NCBI GenBank assembly: GCA_002425225.1
Contig: DILV01000015.1
Coordinates: forward strand, 1 to 64,000
DNA length: 64,000 nucleotides
Reading direction: 5' to 3'
Origin: Thiothrix sp. UBA5583
GTDB taxonomy: Bacteria > Pseudomonadota > Gammaproteobacteria > Thiotrichales > Thiotrichaceae
In this document: positions 37,096 through 46,005 of the stretch, piece by piece
Position numbering within the stretch: position 1 is the first letter of the stretch
Layout of the letters: every line of letters begins with the position of its first letter
Position numbers and translations under genes: made by a program
The notes under the pieces: generated by a model
Told to the model about the DNA's origin: nothing
Seen by the model: only the letters and a program-made list of their open reading frames with translations
Databases searched by the model: none

Positions 37096-39057
37096 TTACT
37101 CACCCAGACCCATTTCGATGTAGCCGGTTGGGCAAACGTCTGCACAGATATGGCAGCCGATGCACTTGGCGTAGTCGGTAGCAACGTAACGGCCCAGTGT
37201 TGCCTGTTTCTTAGGCACACGATAAACAGCCGTTTGCGGGCAGTAAATAACGCAGTTGTCGCACTCGAAGCACATGCCGCAGCTCATGCAGCGCTTGGCT
37301 TCCTTGACCACATCAGCTTCTGCCAGCGGGTTCATCCGCTCAGCGAAGTGACCCAGTACTTCTTCAGCGGTCGGCACGTCTTCAGTACGCAGGTTGCGGT
37401 CAACCTTGTTGAAATGCCCCAGGAACAGATCACGGGATGGCACGATCACATTCTTGGAACGGTCATCGTAGTTGTGTACTGCAAATTTCGCGTCGGAAGT
37501 ACCGCGCAGGTCGTCAGCCTTGGTTGCTTCGTAGCTGGCTGGATCCAGACCAGCCTCATGCAGCTTCTGCATCAGGTCGAAGTGGTGCTTGTCCACTTTC
37601 GGGCGTTTTTTCAGCTCTTCAGCCTTCAGGAACTGGTCAATGGTCTGGGAAGCGATGGAAGCCTGACCGATAGCGGTGGTCAACAGGTGTGGACGGATAA
37701 TGTCACCTGCTGCAAAATGCTTGGCTTTGCCTTTGACACGGTACAGGGCATCAGCGTCGATCTGGTTACGACCGTTGTTGAAAGCATCCAGACCATCCAG
37801 CTTGCCGAACTGACCGATCGCGGACACGATCAGGTCTGCTTCGATGATGGTTTCCTTGCCGCCTTCTTTTGGCTGCGGCATGTTGCCTTTCATCACGCAC
37901 TCAACCACTTTCAGGCCGATGGCACGACCGTCAGCGCCAAACACGATTTCTTTCGGCATGACTTCGGTCAGGATGGTAACGCCTTCTTTCAGCGCGTCCT
38001 GTACTTCGTGTTCTGCTGCGGTCATTTGATCCAGCGGGAACAGGGTGGTCAGGGTGACAGTCGCAGGCACTTTCTCGCCCACTTCACCGTGAACCAGCTT
38101 GCCAGTAGCGGAATCTTCACCGTTTTCTGCGTAGTTCGCCAATGTACCAATCCGACGGGAAACGGATACCACGTCGATGGAGGTATCACCACCACCCACA
38201 CACACTACGCGCGGGGCAGTGTATTTCATCGTGCCTTTGTTGAAAGCTTCCAGGAAATCGACCGCAGAAATGCAGTTGGGTGTTTCGGCAAACTTTTCAA
38301 CGAACAGGTCACGACCGTTCCAGCAACCCACCGTCCACAGGATCGCGTCGAAATCGCTTTCCAATTGCTCAACGGTTACATCAGTACCTACTTTGGTGTT
38401 GCACTGGATGGTAATGTCGCCCATGTCGATGATGCGCTGCATTTCTGCCGCCAGCTTGTCGCGTGGAACGCGGTAGCCAGGGATGCCATAACGCATCATG
38501 CCGCCCAATTCAGGGTGCTGTTCAAACACAGTGGAGGCGTGACCCATACGGCGCAACTGGTAAGCCGCTGCCATACCTGCCGGGCCACCGCCGATGATGG
38601 CGACTTTCTTGCCGCTCAGTTCTGCACCTGCTTCAAATTTGAAGCCGTTAGCAATGGCAGTATCGCCGATGTATTGTTCAACCGAGTTGATGCCAACGAA
38701 ATCGTCAACGTCGTTACGGTTACAACCCGTCTGGCACGGTGCAGGGCAAACACGCCCCATCATGGACGGGAACGGGTTGGCATTGGTGGAACGGCGGAAA
38801 GCGTATTCCTGCATGGTCATGCCAACCGGTGGCTTCTCGATGCCGCGCACAATCTGCAACCAGCCACGGATGTCTTCACCAGACGGGCAGCTACCCTGGC
38901 AAGGTGGTGTCTTGTGGATGTAAGTCGGGCATTTGTGACTGGTATCAGCGACAAAAATCTTGTCGTGCATACTGTCCCATTCATGGTCGCCATCCTTGAA
39001 ACGGCGGAACGTGAGACCATTACCTTTGAGCTTGCTGTCGTGAGCTGCGGTTGCCAT
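37096..39057 (-). CDS. dsrL: DsrL, NAD(P)H-linked iron-sulfur flavoprotein
   Basis: 653-residue cytoplasmic oxidoreductase of the glutamate synthase small-subunit-like family, thought to pass electrons from reverse Dsr to NAD(P)+. The N-terminal cysteine cluster includes PPCQGSCPSGEDIR and CPAPCQTGC. The FAD site is IIGGGPAGMAAA and the second dinucleotide site CVGGGDTSID. The C-terminus holds a ferredoxin domain with CMSCGMCFECDNC and CIGCHICADVCP. It lies between dsrK and dsrJ, as in other sulfur oxidisers. Confidence 0.97.
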   Translation of the reverse strand: MATAAHDSKLKGNGLTFRRFKDGDHEWDSMHDKIFVADTSHKCPTYIHKTPPCQGSCPSGEDIRGWLQIVRGIEKPPVGMTMQEYAFRRSTNANPFPSMMGRVCPAPCQTGCNRNDVDDFVGINSVEQYIGDTAIANGFKFEAGAELSGKKVAIIGGGPAGMAAAYQLRRMGHASTVFEQHPELGGMMRYGIPGYRVPRDKLAAEMQRIIDMGDITIQCNTKVGTDVTVEQLESDFDAILWTVGCWNGRDLFVEKFAETPNCISAVDFLEAFNKGTMKYTAPRVVCVGGGDTSIDVVSVSRRIGTLANYAENGEDSATGKLVHGEVGEKVPATVTLTTLFPLDQMTAAEHEVQDALKEGVTILTEVMPKEIVFGADGRAIGLKVVECVMKGNMPQPKEGGKETIIEADLIVSAIGQFGKLDGLDAFNNGRNQIDADALYRVKGKAKHFAAGDIIRPHLLTTAIGQASIASQTIDQFLKAEELKKRPKVDKHHFDLMQKLHEAGLDPASYEATKADDLRGTSDAKFAVHNYDDRSKNVIVPSRDLFLGHFNKVDRNLRTEDVPTAEEVLGHFAERMNPLAEADVVKEAKRCMSCGMCFECDNCVIYCPQTAVYRVPKKQATLGRYVATDYAKCIGCHICADVCPTGYIEMGLGE

Positions 39058-39142
39058 GCTTACTATCTCCTGTTGGAAAACCCGGACAATACCGGATCAA
39101 TCAATACTTAAAACGTTATCGGATCAGAGGAAAGCCAACGTC

Positions 39143-40711
39143 TTATGCGTCGTCGTCCTCATCCTCATCATCATCTTTAGGCCGTGGTGGAATCACGGAC
39201 TCCTGGCGTTGCAGGATGATTGCATTGCTCACCAACTGGTGGACGCTGACAATCTGATCCATGGTGAAACCGTAGTACGGCAACACCTTCGTAAACTGGG
39301 ATTTGCAGATGGCGCAAATCGCTGCCATGTGCGTCACACCGTTGTGCAAGGAAACATGCCGCAGGGCTTCCGCACGTGGCTGGATGCCTTTCACCCGCAG
39401 TTCCATCAGGTCGTCGGTTAACAAACCGCCACCGCCACCGCAACAGAAAGTCGCGTCATGAATGGTATCGGCAGGCATGTCCACGAAGTGGTTACACACG
39501 GCTTTGATAACATTACGCGGAATGTCGAACTGACCGCCGGGGTAATCGCCCATACGGCTACCACGCGCCACGTTGCACGAGTCGTGGAAAGTCAGCACCT
39601 TATCGTCATTCTCGGTTTTATCAATTTTCAACGTGCCTTTTTGCAGCTCACCCCAAGTGTATTCGAGGATGTGTTGCGGAATCGGGTAACGCTGATCCAA
39701 GAAATCGAACGGCCCAGCCAGGGTATTCAGGAAGCTGTACGCCACGCGCCAGGCATGACCGCATTCACCAAATACAATGCGCTTGACCTTGAGCTTGATC
39801 GCCGCCTCACGCACACGCAGGGAAACCCGACGCATATTTTCGTAAGAGCCGACAAACATACCAAAGTTGGCGGCCTCGGAGGCGTGTGAGCTAAACGTCC
39901 AGGTTACGCCGGTTTCATGGAATACCTTGCCGTAACCGATCAAGCCATCAATGTGTGGCTCAGCGAAGAAGTCGGCTGATGGCGTCACCAGCAGGATTTC
40001 TGCACCTTCCAGATCCAGTGGGTAGCGCACCGCGATGCCGGTATCTGCTTCCACGTCTTCTTCCAAACCTTCCAGCGTATCTGCCAGCGCCATTCCCGGC
40101 AGGCCAAGGTTGTTACCGATCTTGAAAACCTTGCCGATGATTTCGTTGTTATACTTGGAACCGTAACCAACATGGTCGAGAATTTCCCGCGCTGCCATCG
40201 AGATTTCAGCGGTGTCGATACCATACGGGCAGAACACGGAACAACGGCGGCATTGTGAACACTGGTGGTAATAGTTATACCAGTCCTTGATCACATCTTC
40301 GGTCAGGTCAACCGCGCCCACCAGTTTCGGGAAGTATTTGCCCGCAAACGTGAAGTAACGGCGATACACCTTGCGCAGCAAATCCTGACGCGCCACTGGC
40401 ATGTTTTTGGGATCGGAAGTACCGATAAAATAATGACACTTGTCAGTACACGCACCGCACTTGACGCAGATGTCCAGATACACTTGCAGGGAACGGTAAC
40501 GGCCTTTCAAGTCAGCCATTTTTTCCAGCGCACGTTCTTTCCAGTTGGGAACCAGCTCACCGACTGCCGCAAAGTCAGTCGGAAAACCCATCGCTTTCTG
40601 GAAATCCGCCTTGGCGATAAACGGGCCAGAACCCTTCATGGTATCTTCTTTGACTGCCGGGACTTCGGTATAGCCTTCCCCAGTCAGTTTTGGAATCTCG
40701 TAATCAGCCAC
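39143..40711 (-). CDS. dsrK: DsrK, cytoplasmic iron-sulfur subunit (HdrD-like)
   Basis: 522-residue protein related to heterodisulfide reductase subunit D, proposed to reduce or oxidise DsrC disulfide/trisulfide. It has ferredoxin motifs CVKCGACTDKC and CSQCRRCSVFCPYG. Two CCG-type domains follow (FGECGHAWR and CCGGGGGL with FHDSCNVAR). It ends in an acidic tail rich in Asp/Glu. It sits between dsrM and dsrL. Confidence 0.97.
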   Translation of the reverse strand: MADYEIPKLTGEGYTEVPAVKEDTMKGSGPFIAKADFQKAMGFPTDFAAVGELVPNWKERALEKMADLKGRYRSLQVYLDICVKCGACTDKCHYFIGTSDPKNMPVARQDLLRKVYRRYFTFAGKYFPKLVGAVDLTEDVIKDWYNYYHQCSQCRRCSVFCPYGIDTAEISMAAREILDHVGYGSKYNNEIIGKVFKIGNNLGLPGMALADTLEGLEEDVEADTGIAVRYPLDLEGAEILLVTPSADFFAEPHIDGLIGYGKVFHETGVTWTFSSHASEAANFGMFVGSYENMRRVSLRVREAAIKLKVKRIVFGECGHAWRVAYSFLNTLAGPFDFLDQRYPIPQHILEYTWGELQKGTLKIDKTENDDKVLTFHDSCNVARGSRMGDYPGGQFDIPRNVIKAVCNHFVDMPADTIHDATFCCGGGGGLLTDDLMELRVKGIQPRAEALRHVSLHNGVTHMAAICAICKSQFTKVLPYYGFTMDQIVSVHQLVSNAIILQRQESVIPPRPKDDDEDEDDDA

Positions 40712-40746
40712 GATAGATGCCTCTTAAATCTGATCCGTACACGCAA

Positions 40747-41517
40747 TTACTTGTTCAGCTCGCTCAGGAATGTCTTACCCTGGCGTTCCAGTTCCAGTGC
40801 CCAAGGGGATATGTGGCGTTTTTCACGCGGGTTATCCACCTGATTACGGGTCGGGCTAAAGAACACACCCGGCGCGTGTAACAACTTGCTGATCGGGAAA
40901 ATGATCATCAGGATGGCGACCAGCAACAGATGCACCAACACAATCGGGTCAGCAGGCAAAGCACCTTCTGCACCAAAGAAACCGAAGGTCAACATGCCGC
41001 CAAAGAATGCTTTTACCTGAGTTACGTCAGCGTGGGAAACAAAGCTCATCATCAAGCCGCTCATGCCAATACCAATCAGCAGTGCCAACATCAAATGGTC
41101 AGATGGCGCGGAAATGTAACGCACGCGGTCAACCAGAAAACGACGCGCCCACAAGCCAGCCAACCCCAGCACCATCGTAATGCCTGCGTATCGGCCGAAT
41201 GGCTGCATGAAAGTCAGGATTGACCCCATTTCCATGAAATAACGGGTATGACGGATCAATACCAGCCACAAAGAGATGTGAAACAGGAATGCAAACAGCC
41301 ATAAAACCTTGTTGGAACGGAACAGGCTCTGGAAAAAAACCACTTCCTTGAACATGCGCCACACCACCCCACCTTGAGTCACAGGTGCTGGTGTAGTCGG
41401 AATTTTCAATGGGGCTGGTGTGTTCCAGTATTGGCGGATTTTCATCCCTACACCAATAACAAGGATCAATGTTGCCGCCCAGAACAACAGTCCGTAAAGG
41501 ATACTTACGAATGTCAC
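40747..41517 (-). CDS. dsrM: DsrM, membrane heme b subunit
   Basis: 256-residue inner-membrane protein of the DsrMKJOP complex, related to the NarI-type heme b subunit. It starts with hydrophobic helices (SILYGLLFWAATLILVIGV) and has further segments containing His residues in LFHISLWLVLIRH. The GTG at 41517 is decided by AGGAG six bases before it. An ATG further upstream (41568) would read into the palindromic repeat region and add hydrophilic residues. About 200 bases separate it from dsrC. Confidence 0.92.
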   Translation of the reverse strand: MTFVSILYGLLFWAATLILVIGVGMKIRQYWNTPAPLKIPTTPAPVTQGGVVWRMFKEVVFFQSLFRSNKVLWLFAFLFHISLWLVLIRHTRYFMEMGSILTFMQPFGRYAGITMVLGLAGLWARRFLVDRVRYISAPSDHLMLALLIGIGMSGLMMSFVSHADVTQVKAFFGGMLTFGFFGAEGALPADPIVLVHLLLVAILMIIFPISKLLHAPGVFFSPTRNQVDNPREKRHISPWALELERQGKTFLSELNK

Positions 41518-41561
41518 TGCGTACTCCTGGTTCCTAGATTCTCTCTTCTGAAAGGTTCTAC

Positions 41562-41660
41562 CCCTCACCCCCCTGCCCCCTCTCCCTCAAGGGGCGAGGG
41601 GGAGCAAGAAGGTTTTTCTCTTAGCCTTTCTTCCCTTGAGGGAGAGAGGTTGGGGTGAGT
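41562..41660. repeat. Palindromic repeat element between dsrC and dsrM
   Basis: The left arm (CCCTCACCCC, then CTCTCCCTCAAGGGG) and the right arm (CCCTTGAGGGAGAGAGG, then TTGGGGTGAG) are inverted copies about 50 bases apart. A half-element of the same kind occurs at 47799-47842. This resembles small dispersed repeats seen in many gammaproteobacteria. It falls inside the dsr operon. Confidence 0.75.
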
Positions 41661-41674
41661 GGTAAACTCTTTGA

Positions 41675-41705
41675 GAAGAGGCTCCGGCAAGCCGGAGCAT
41701 TCTTC
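41675..41705 (-). terminator. Strong hairpin directly after dsrC
   Basis: GCTCCGGC-TT-GCCGGAGC (8 bp) is extended by partly paired GAAGA/TTCTTC flanks. It starts 9 bases after the dsrC stop on the minus strand. It lacks a clean T run (CCTCTTCTC), so it may act as an attenuator or 3' stabiliser rather than a full terminator. Confidence 0.7.
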
Positions 41706-41713
41706 GTAATGCC

Positions 41714-42046
41714 TTATACGCAACCAGTCGGCTTAGGCAGACCAGCATATTTACATGCTTGCTTGCCAGGGCCGTATGGGAACAGGCTGTACAGGTACTT
41801 GGAGTTACCCTTGTCAGCACCCAGACGCTTGCCAACTGCTTTGGTCAAAACGCGCACGGCTGGAGCGATTTGATACTCTTCATAGTATTCACGCAGGAAA
41901 TTCAGGATTTCCCAGTGTTCGCTAGTCAAAGTCACGTCTTCTGCGTTAGCCAGTGCTTCTGCAACTTCTGGAGTCCAGTCGCTCAGGTTTTCCAGATAGC
42001 CTTCTTCGTCCAGCGCGATGGATTTACCGCCTACTTCCAGTGCCAT
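41714..42046 (-). CDS. dsrC: DsrC, sulfur-carrier protein
   Basis: 110-residue carrier that brings sulfur to DsrAB and cycles between persulfide and disulfide forms. The C-terminal arm YGPGKQACKYAGLPKPTGCV holds both conserved redox cysteines. The body has the TusE/DsrC fold with LSDWTPEVAEALA and WEILNFLREYYEEY. Order dsrEFHC is standard. A strong hairpin follows. Confidence 0.97.
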   Translation of the reverse strand: MALEVGGKSIALDEEGYLENLSDWTPEVAEALANAEDVTLTSEHWEILNFLREYYEEYQIAPAVRVLTKAVGKRLGADKGNSKYLYSLFPYGPGKQACKYAGLPKPTGCV

Positions 42047-42076
42047 GATGGCCTCCTGTTAAAAAATGTTTAAAAC

Positions 42077-42382
42077 TTATAACCAGCTTTGGGTAGTGTC
42101 ATTGTTGGCAGTCAGGTCAACAAAACCTGCATAGTCAACGATAGTTACCCCTTCCATGGCTTTGCCTTCCAAGCCGCGTGCTGCGAGATCAGGCCCCAGC
42201 ACATACACAGACTTGTCAGCCATCGCCGCCTTTACTTTACCAGAAAAGCTCGACCCAGCGACTGCACCGACCACGGCATCTTCAATCATCAGGATCGCAT
42301 CACCTGCACTGGCGTGAGCCAGACAGCTATCAAAAGCCACACGTTCAAACGGGGACTTGTTGACAATATGTAACATAGCCAT
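42077..42382 (-). CDS. dsrH: DsrH, sulfurtransferase subunit
   Basis: 101-residue TusB-like subunit of the DsrEFH hexamer, which receives sulfur (often from TusA) and hands it to DsrC. Typical opening MLHIVNKSPFE, and AGDAILMIEDAVVGA. It is the third gene of dsrEFH, followed 31 bases later by dsrC. Confidence 0.94.
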   Translation of the reverse strand: MAMLHIVNKSPFERVAFDSCLAHASAGDAILMIEDAVVGAVAGSSFSGKVKAAMADKSVYVLGPDLAARGLEGKAMEGVTIVDYAGFVDLTANNDTTQSWL

Positions 42383-42398
42383 TTATCAATTCCTCCGC

Positions 42399-42803
42399 TT
42401 AGAAACTCAGGATCACTTCTTGCTCAGCCATCATGGCAGCCATTTCCTCGCGGTTGACCAGAATGATGGAAGGCTTTTCAGCGTAATCGTCGTCGGCGTC
42501 TTCGTAAGTCAGTTCCATCAGGTCATCAACCGTCAGGCCACGTTCTGCCAAAGACTCGGTGGAGACATACAGCTTGGTAATGTCATAGTCACCCAGGGCA
42601 CGGTAAGTCGGCGAGAAGTTTTTCATGCCGATACCTTTGCTGTTCTGCCCTTTGGTGATCTGGTAAACACCGTCATCAATGAAGGCCAGGCTGACGTTTT
42701 GCTCGAATGCAGCGGAAATCAGTACAACTTCCAGTGACTCCAGCGCGTAAACAGTGCCGTAAGGAGCTTTGCGGTTTACGAACAGAAAATTCTTGGTAGA
42801 CAT
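42399..42803 (-). CDS. dsrF: DsrF, sulfurtransferase subunit
   Basis: 134-residue TusC-like subunit of DsrEFH. Typical FLFVNRKAPYGTVYALE opening and FIDDGVYQI. It starts 12 bases after dsrE and precedes dsrH by 17 bases. Confidence 0.94.
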   Translation of the reverse strand: MSTKNFLFVNRKAPYGTVYALESLEVVLISAAFEQNVSLAFIDDGVYQITKGQNSKGIGMKNFSPTYRALGDYDITKLYVSTESLAERGLTVDDLMELTYEDADDDYAEKPSIILVNREEMAAMMAEQEVILSF

Positions 42804-42814
42804 CGCAGTTCTCC

Positions 42815-43207
42815 TTAATCGCCAAATACGACCAGACGGTCAGACTGGATACCACCTTCCACCAACTGACCCAGACCGGAAATGCGGAAACCGGGGGCAA
42901 TGTTGTTGGCGTCCAGACCCTGACGCTTGGCTTCGTCTGCATCCATGATGCCGCGACGTTGTGCCGCTGCAATACAGATGACCAAATCCAGACCGTGCTT
43001 TTCGGCCAGCTCTGTCCAGGCTTTCTGGATCAGGCGGTCGTCAGCCGGTGGGACTGTCAGGCGCGTACCGTTGTTGACACCATCGTGGTAGAAGAAGACA
43101 CGAAAGATTTCGTGTCCCTTCTCCAGCGCGGCACGGGTGAACTGAAGGGCGGAATCAGCAGCTTGGTGCTGATAAGGGCCTTCGTTAACCAGAATTGTGT
43201 ATTTCAT
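42815..43207 (-). CDS. dsrE: DsrE, catalytic sulfurtransferase subunit
   Basis: 130-residue TusD-like subunit. The opening is YTILVNEGPYQHQAADSALQF. The persulfide cysteine is in LDLVICIAAAQRRGIM. The C-terminal LGQLVEGGIQSDRLVVFG is typical. It starts 27 bases after dsrB. Confidence 0.95.
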   Translation of the reverse strand: MKYTILVNEGPYQHQAADSALQFTRAALEKGHEIFRVFFYHDGVNNGTRLTVPPADDRLIQKAWTELAEKHGLDLVICIAAAQRRGIMDADEAKRQGLDANNIAPGFRISGLGQLVEGGIQSDRLVVFGD

Positions 43208-43233
43208 TCCGTCGATTCCTCGTGCCGTTCCGA

Positions 43234-44310
43234 TCAGAAGCGGATGTGCGTTGAAGAGTTCAGGTTCGCACGCGCACCACGCCAGTTGTCGATGTGGTAC
43301 TTGGTGAATGGCAAACCAGTGACTTCAAAGAAACGCGGCCAGCCGATACGCTCAACCCATTCGTTGATACGTTCCCAGTCTTTTGCACCTTCCTTGTAGC
43401 AAGCCAAGATCTTTTTAACGATCGCAGTCGCTTCAGGCCAGCGTGGTGGGTTGTTCGGGATACCCGCAGCAACCAGACGCTGGAAGGTAGGCTTGCCACG
43501 CGCATTGGAGTGATTACCACCGATCCAGATAGCCAGTTGAGTGTACTGGTGGTCGTTGATCTGCATAGGTGGGCATGGTGGGTAGCAAGCACCGCAGCAA
43601 ATGCACTTCTTCTCGTCAACTTCCAAGGAAGGTTTACCGTCAACCATCGCAGGGCGGATCGCCGCTACTGGGCAACGAGCTACAACGGAAGGACGTTCGC
43701 ACACGTTACCCACCAGCGCGTGGTTGATTTTCGGTGGTTTGACGTGCTGGACGTTGATTGCGATGTCACCTTGACCGCCGCAGTTGATCTGGCAGCAGGA
43801 AGTGGTGATATGCACGCGGTTAGGCATGTTCCAGGCTTTGAACTCAGGCAGCAGCTCATCCATCATCGCCTTTACAACGCCGGAAGCGTCAGTACCAGGG
43901 ATGTCACAGTGCAACCAGCCTTGAGTGTGGGACAGTGAAGTAACCGAGTTACGTGTACCACCAACAGGGAAACCAGCATCTTCCAGTGCTTTTACCAAAG
44001 GCTCGACTTGCGCTTCGGTAGCAACCTGAAATTCGATGTTGGAACGGATAGTGAAGTGAACATAGCCGTCACCGTAAGTATCACCGATGTCCATCAGCTT
44101 GCGCAGGGTGAACACGTCGAGGATACGCTGCGTACCGGCACGAACAGTCCAGATTTTTTCGCCAGTCTTGGAAACGTGAACCAATACGCCTGGGCGTGGG
44201 TCTTCATGATATGCCCACAGACCGTAGTTACGGCGCATTACAGGGTGCATGTACTGGAAACCGTCCGGGCATCCAGATTCAATAGGATCGCGCATTTCTG
44301 GTGCGGCCAT
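43234..44310 (-). CDS. dsrB: DsrB, reverse dissimilatory sulfite reductase beta subunit
   Basis: 358-residue siroheme/iron-sulfur subunit of oxidative sulfite reductase. Cysteine clusters TSCCQINCGGQGDI and CERPSVVARCP bind the siroheme-coupled cluster. The inserted ferredoxin motif is CICCGACYPPCPPM. It pairs with DsrA to oxidise carrier-bound sulfur to sulfite. The gene lies 90 bases after dsrA. The presence of dsrEFH and dsrL supports the oxidative direction. Confidence 0.98.
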   Translation of the reverse strand: MAAPEMRDPIESGCPDGFQYMHPVMRRNYGLWAYHEDPRPGVLVHVSKTGEKIWTVRAGTQRILDVFTLRKLMDIGDTYGDGYVHFTIRSNIEFQVATEAQVEPLVKALEDAGFPVGGTRNSVTSLSHTQGWLHCDIPGTDASGVVKAMMDELLPEFKAWNMPNRVHITTSCCQINCGGQGDIAINVQHVKPPKINHALVGNVCERPSVVARCPVAAIRPAMVDGKPSLEVDEKKCICCGACYPPCPPMQINDHQYTQLAIWIGGNHSNARGKPTFQRLVAAGIPNNPPRWPEATAIVKKILACYKEGAKDWERINEWVERIGWPRFFEVTGLPFTKYHIDNWRGARANLNSSTHIRF

Positions 44311-44399
44311 TGCAAAGCCTCCGTCAGAGAATAACTTTATAAAATATCGTAAAAATCCGGGCTGACAGGGCGGTTAATCCACCCTGCCCGCGAATGCGA

Positions 44400-45692
44400 C
44401 TACGCAGCTTTTTCTTCACGCTTGCGGTTGAACCAAGCTTCAGCAGCTTCATCCCAACCATCAGTACGCACGTAAGAAACGTTACGTGGCTGCTTGATCA
44501 TGTTCGGATCTGGATCAATCTCAATGCCTTCCAGGAAGTTCACCAGACCGATACGCTCAATCATTTCACCGCAACGCTCGTGTTCCAGACCATTTTCAGC
44601 CCAGAAGTCGATAATGGTTTGTGCCAGCTCGACAATGCGCTCGTAATCTTCTTCGGTATCCAGCTTCATGAACGGAATAACCACCGTACCCATCAGGTCG
44701 CCGATTTTCAGGGTACGCTTACCACCGATCAGGATGGTAACGCCCTTGTCATCACCCACTTGCAGTGCTTTTGGCATGACGTTCAGGCAGTGCATACAAC
44801 GCACACAGTTGCTATTGTCAACCGTGATGGTGTCGTCGTCGTTCAGCTTGATAGCCTGGGTTGGGCAACGGCTGATAACATTGTCAAACATGTATTGGCG
44901 GCCTGCGGAACGATCACCTTCTTTGCCAATTTCCTTGGCTTTCTTCATGATCATTTCTTTAACGGCCTCCTGGTTGACCTTCATGTCGTCGCGCCAGGTA
45001 CCAATCACAGCGAAGTCGGAACGCTCAATCGCGTTCTGGCAGTCGTTCGGGCAGCCGGAAACCTTGAATTTGAACTTGTAAGGCAGTGCCGGACGATGCA
45101 CGTCATCAGTGAAGTTGTTCAGCAAACGGCGGTGAATGGCGTGTTCGTTGCAGTTGGACATTTCGCAACGCGCTGCACCGACGCAAGACATGCCTGTACG
45201 CACGCACGGGCCAGCACCACCCAAGTCCCAACCGTATTCATTGATTTCATCAAAGAAATGTTGGTAGTTGACGCTGTTCGCACCGATGAACATGATGTTG
45301 CCGGTCTGACCGTGGAAAGTTTGCAGACCTGAACCCCACTTTTCCCAGCTATCCGCCAATTGGCGCAGCATGGAAGTGGTGTAGTAGTTGCCCGCTGGTG
45401 GCTGTACACGCAGGGTGTGGAATTCCTTGGATTCAGGGAACATGTGACCGACTTCGGAGAAGCGTGGAATGATGCCGCCGCCGTAACCGAAGACAGAGAT
45501 AGTACCGCCCTTCCAGTAACCCATTTTGGTTTCGTAAGAGTGCTCCAACTGCCCCATCAGACCGTTGATGACGGTACGGATGCGCTCATCTGGATGCTCA
45601 TCACGCAGTTTCTTGAAGCCGCTGATGAAGCTAGGCCATGGGCCTTCTTCCAGGACATCCAGCATCGGCGTTGGATAAAGTTTCGTTGCCAT
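44400..45692 (-). CDS. dsrA: DsrA, reverse dissimilatory sulfite reductase alpha subunit
   Basis: 430-residue subunit. The siroheme site includes GMSCVGAARCEMSNC and KVSGCPNDCQNA. The ferredoxin domain has RCPTQAIKL and NCVRCMHCLNVMP. It is the first gene of the dsr operon. A roughly 310-base promoter region precedes it. Confidence 0.98.
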   Translation of the reverse strand: MATKLYPTPMLDVLEEGPWPSFISGFKKLRDEHPDERIRTVINGLMGQLEHSYETKMGYWKGGTISVFGYGGGIIPRFSEVGHMFPESKEFHTLRVQPPAGNYYTTSMLRQLADSWEKWGSGLQTFHGQTGNIMFIGANSVNYQHFFDEINEYGWDLGGAGPCVRTGMSCVGAARCEMSNCNEHAIHRRLLNNFTDDVHRPALPYKFKFKVSGCPNDCQNAIERSDFAVIGTWRDDMKVNQEAVKEMIMKKAKEIGKEGDRSAGRQYMFDNVISRCPTQAIKLNDDDTITVDNSNCVRCMHCLNVMPKALQVGDDKGVTILIGGKRTLKIGDLMGTVVIPFMKLDTEEDYERIVELAQTIIDFWAENGLEHERCGEMIERIGLVNFLEGIEIDPDPNMIKQPRNVSYVRTDGWDEAAEAWFNRKREEKAA

Positions 45693-46005
45693 ACCTGCCT
45701 CCTCAGTAAACGTATACGATGGCTTTCATTCCTGGCTGTGCTCTACATAAACCGCCAACCAGGCTGAATCAGTAAAAATTGCAGAACTTGGGTTGCTCAA
45801 GTTAAGAGTGTGCTAAGTGTATGCGTGCCCTCTAATACATAGAATCTCACCCATGGGGTGCTACCGAAAATCCAGTATATCTCCAAGGGGATAGGCCATC
45901 AGCATAATCAAAAACTGCTCTCTCTTAACGGTACAATAGCATATTCTGATTTTTTAATATTTCAAATAGGCAAACCTTTCATCAGGAATTGGATAGGCAG
46001 CAACC
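45693..46005. promoter_or_regulatory. dsr operon upstream region
   Basis: 313 bases between dsrA and the divergent TauD-like gene. It contains the inverted repeat AACTTG-N7-CAAGTT at 45785-45803, a possible operator. TTGAAA and TATGCT with a 16-base gap on the minus strand lie near 45935-45965. AT-rich tracts flank it. No gene is visible. Assignment of the exact promoter is uncertain. Confidence 0.4.

Noticed and set aside
37150..39111. Very long plus-strand open frame (653 codons) opposite dsrL
   Set aside because: It exactly mirrors dsrL in the antisense frame, has no recognisable domain, and dsrL has full iron-sulfur and FAD motifs. It is a shadow of GC and codon bias.
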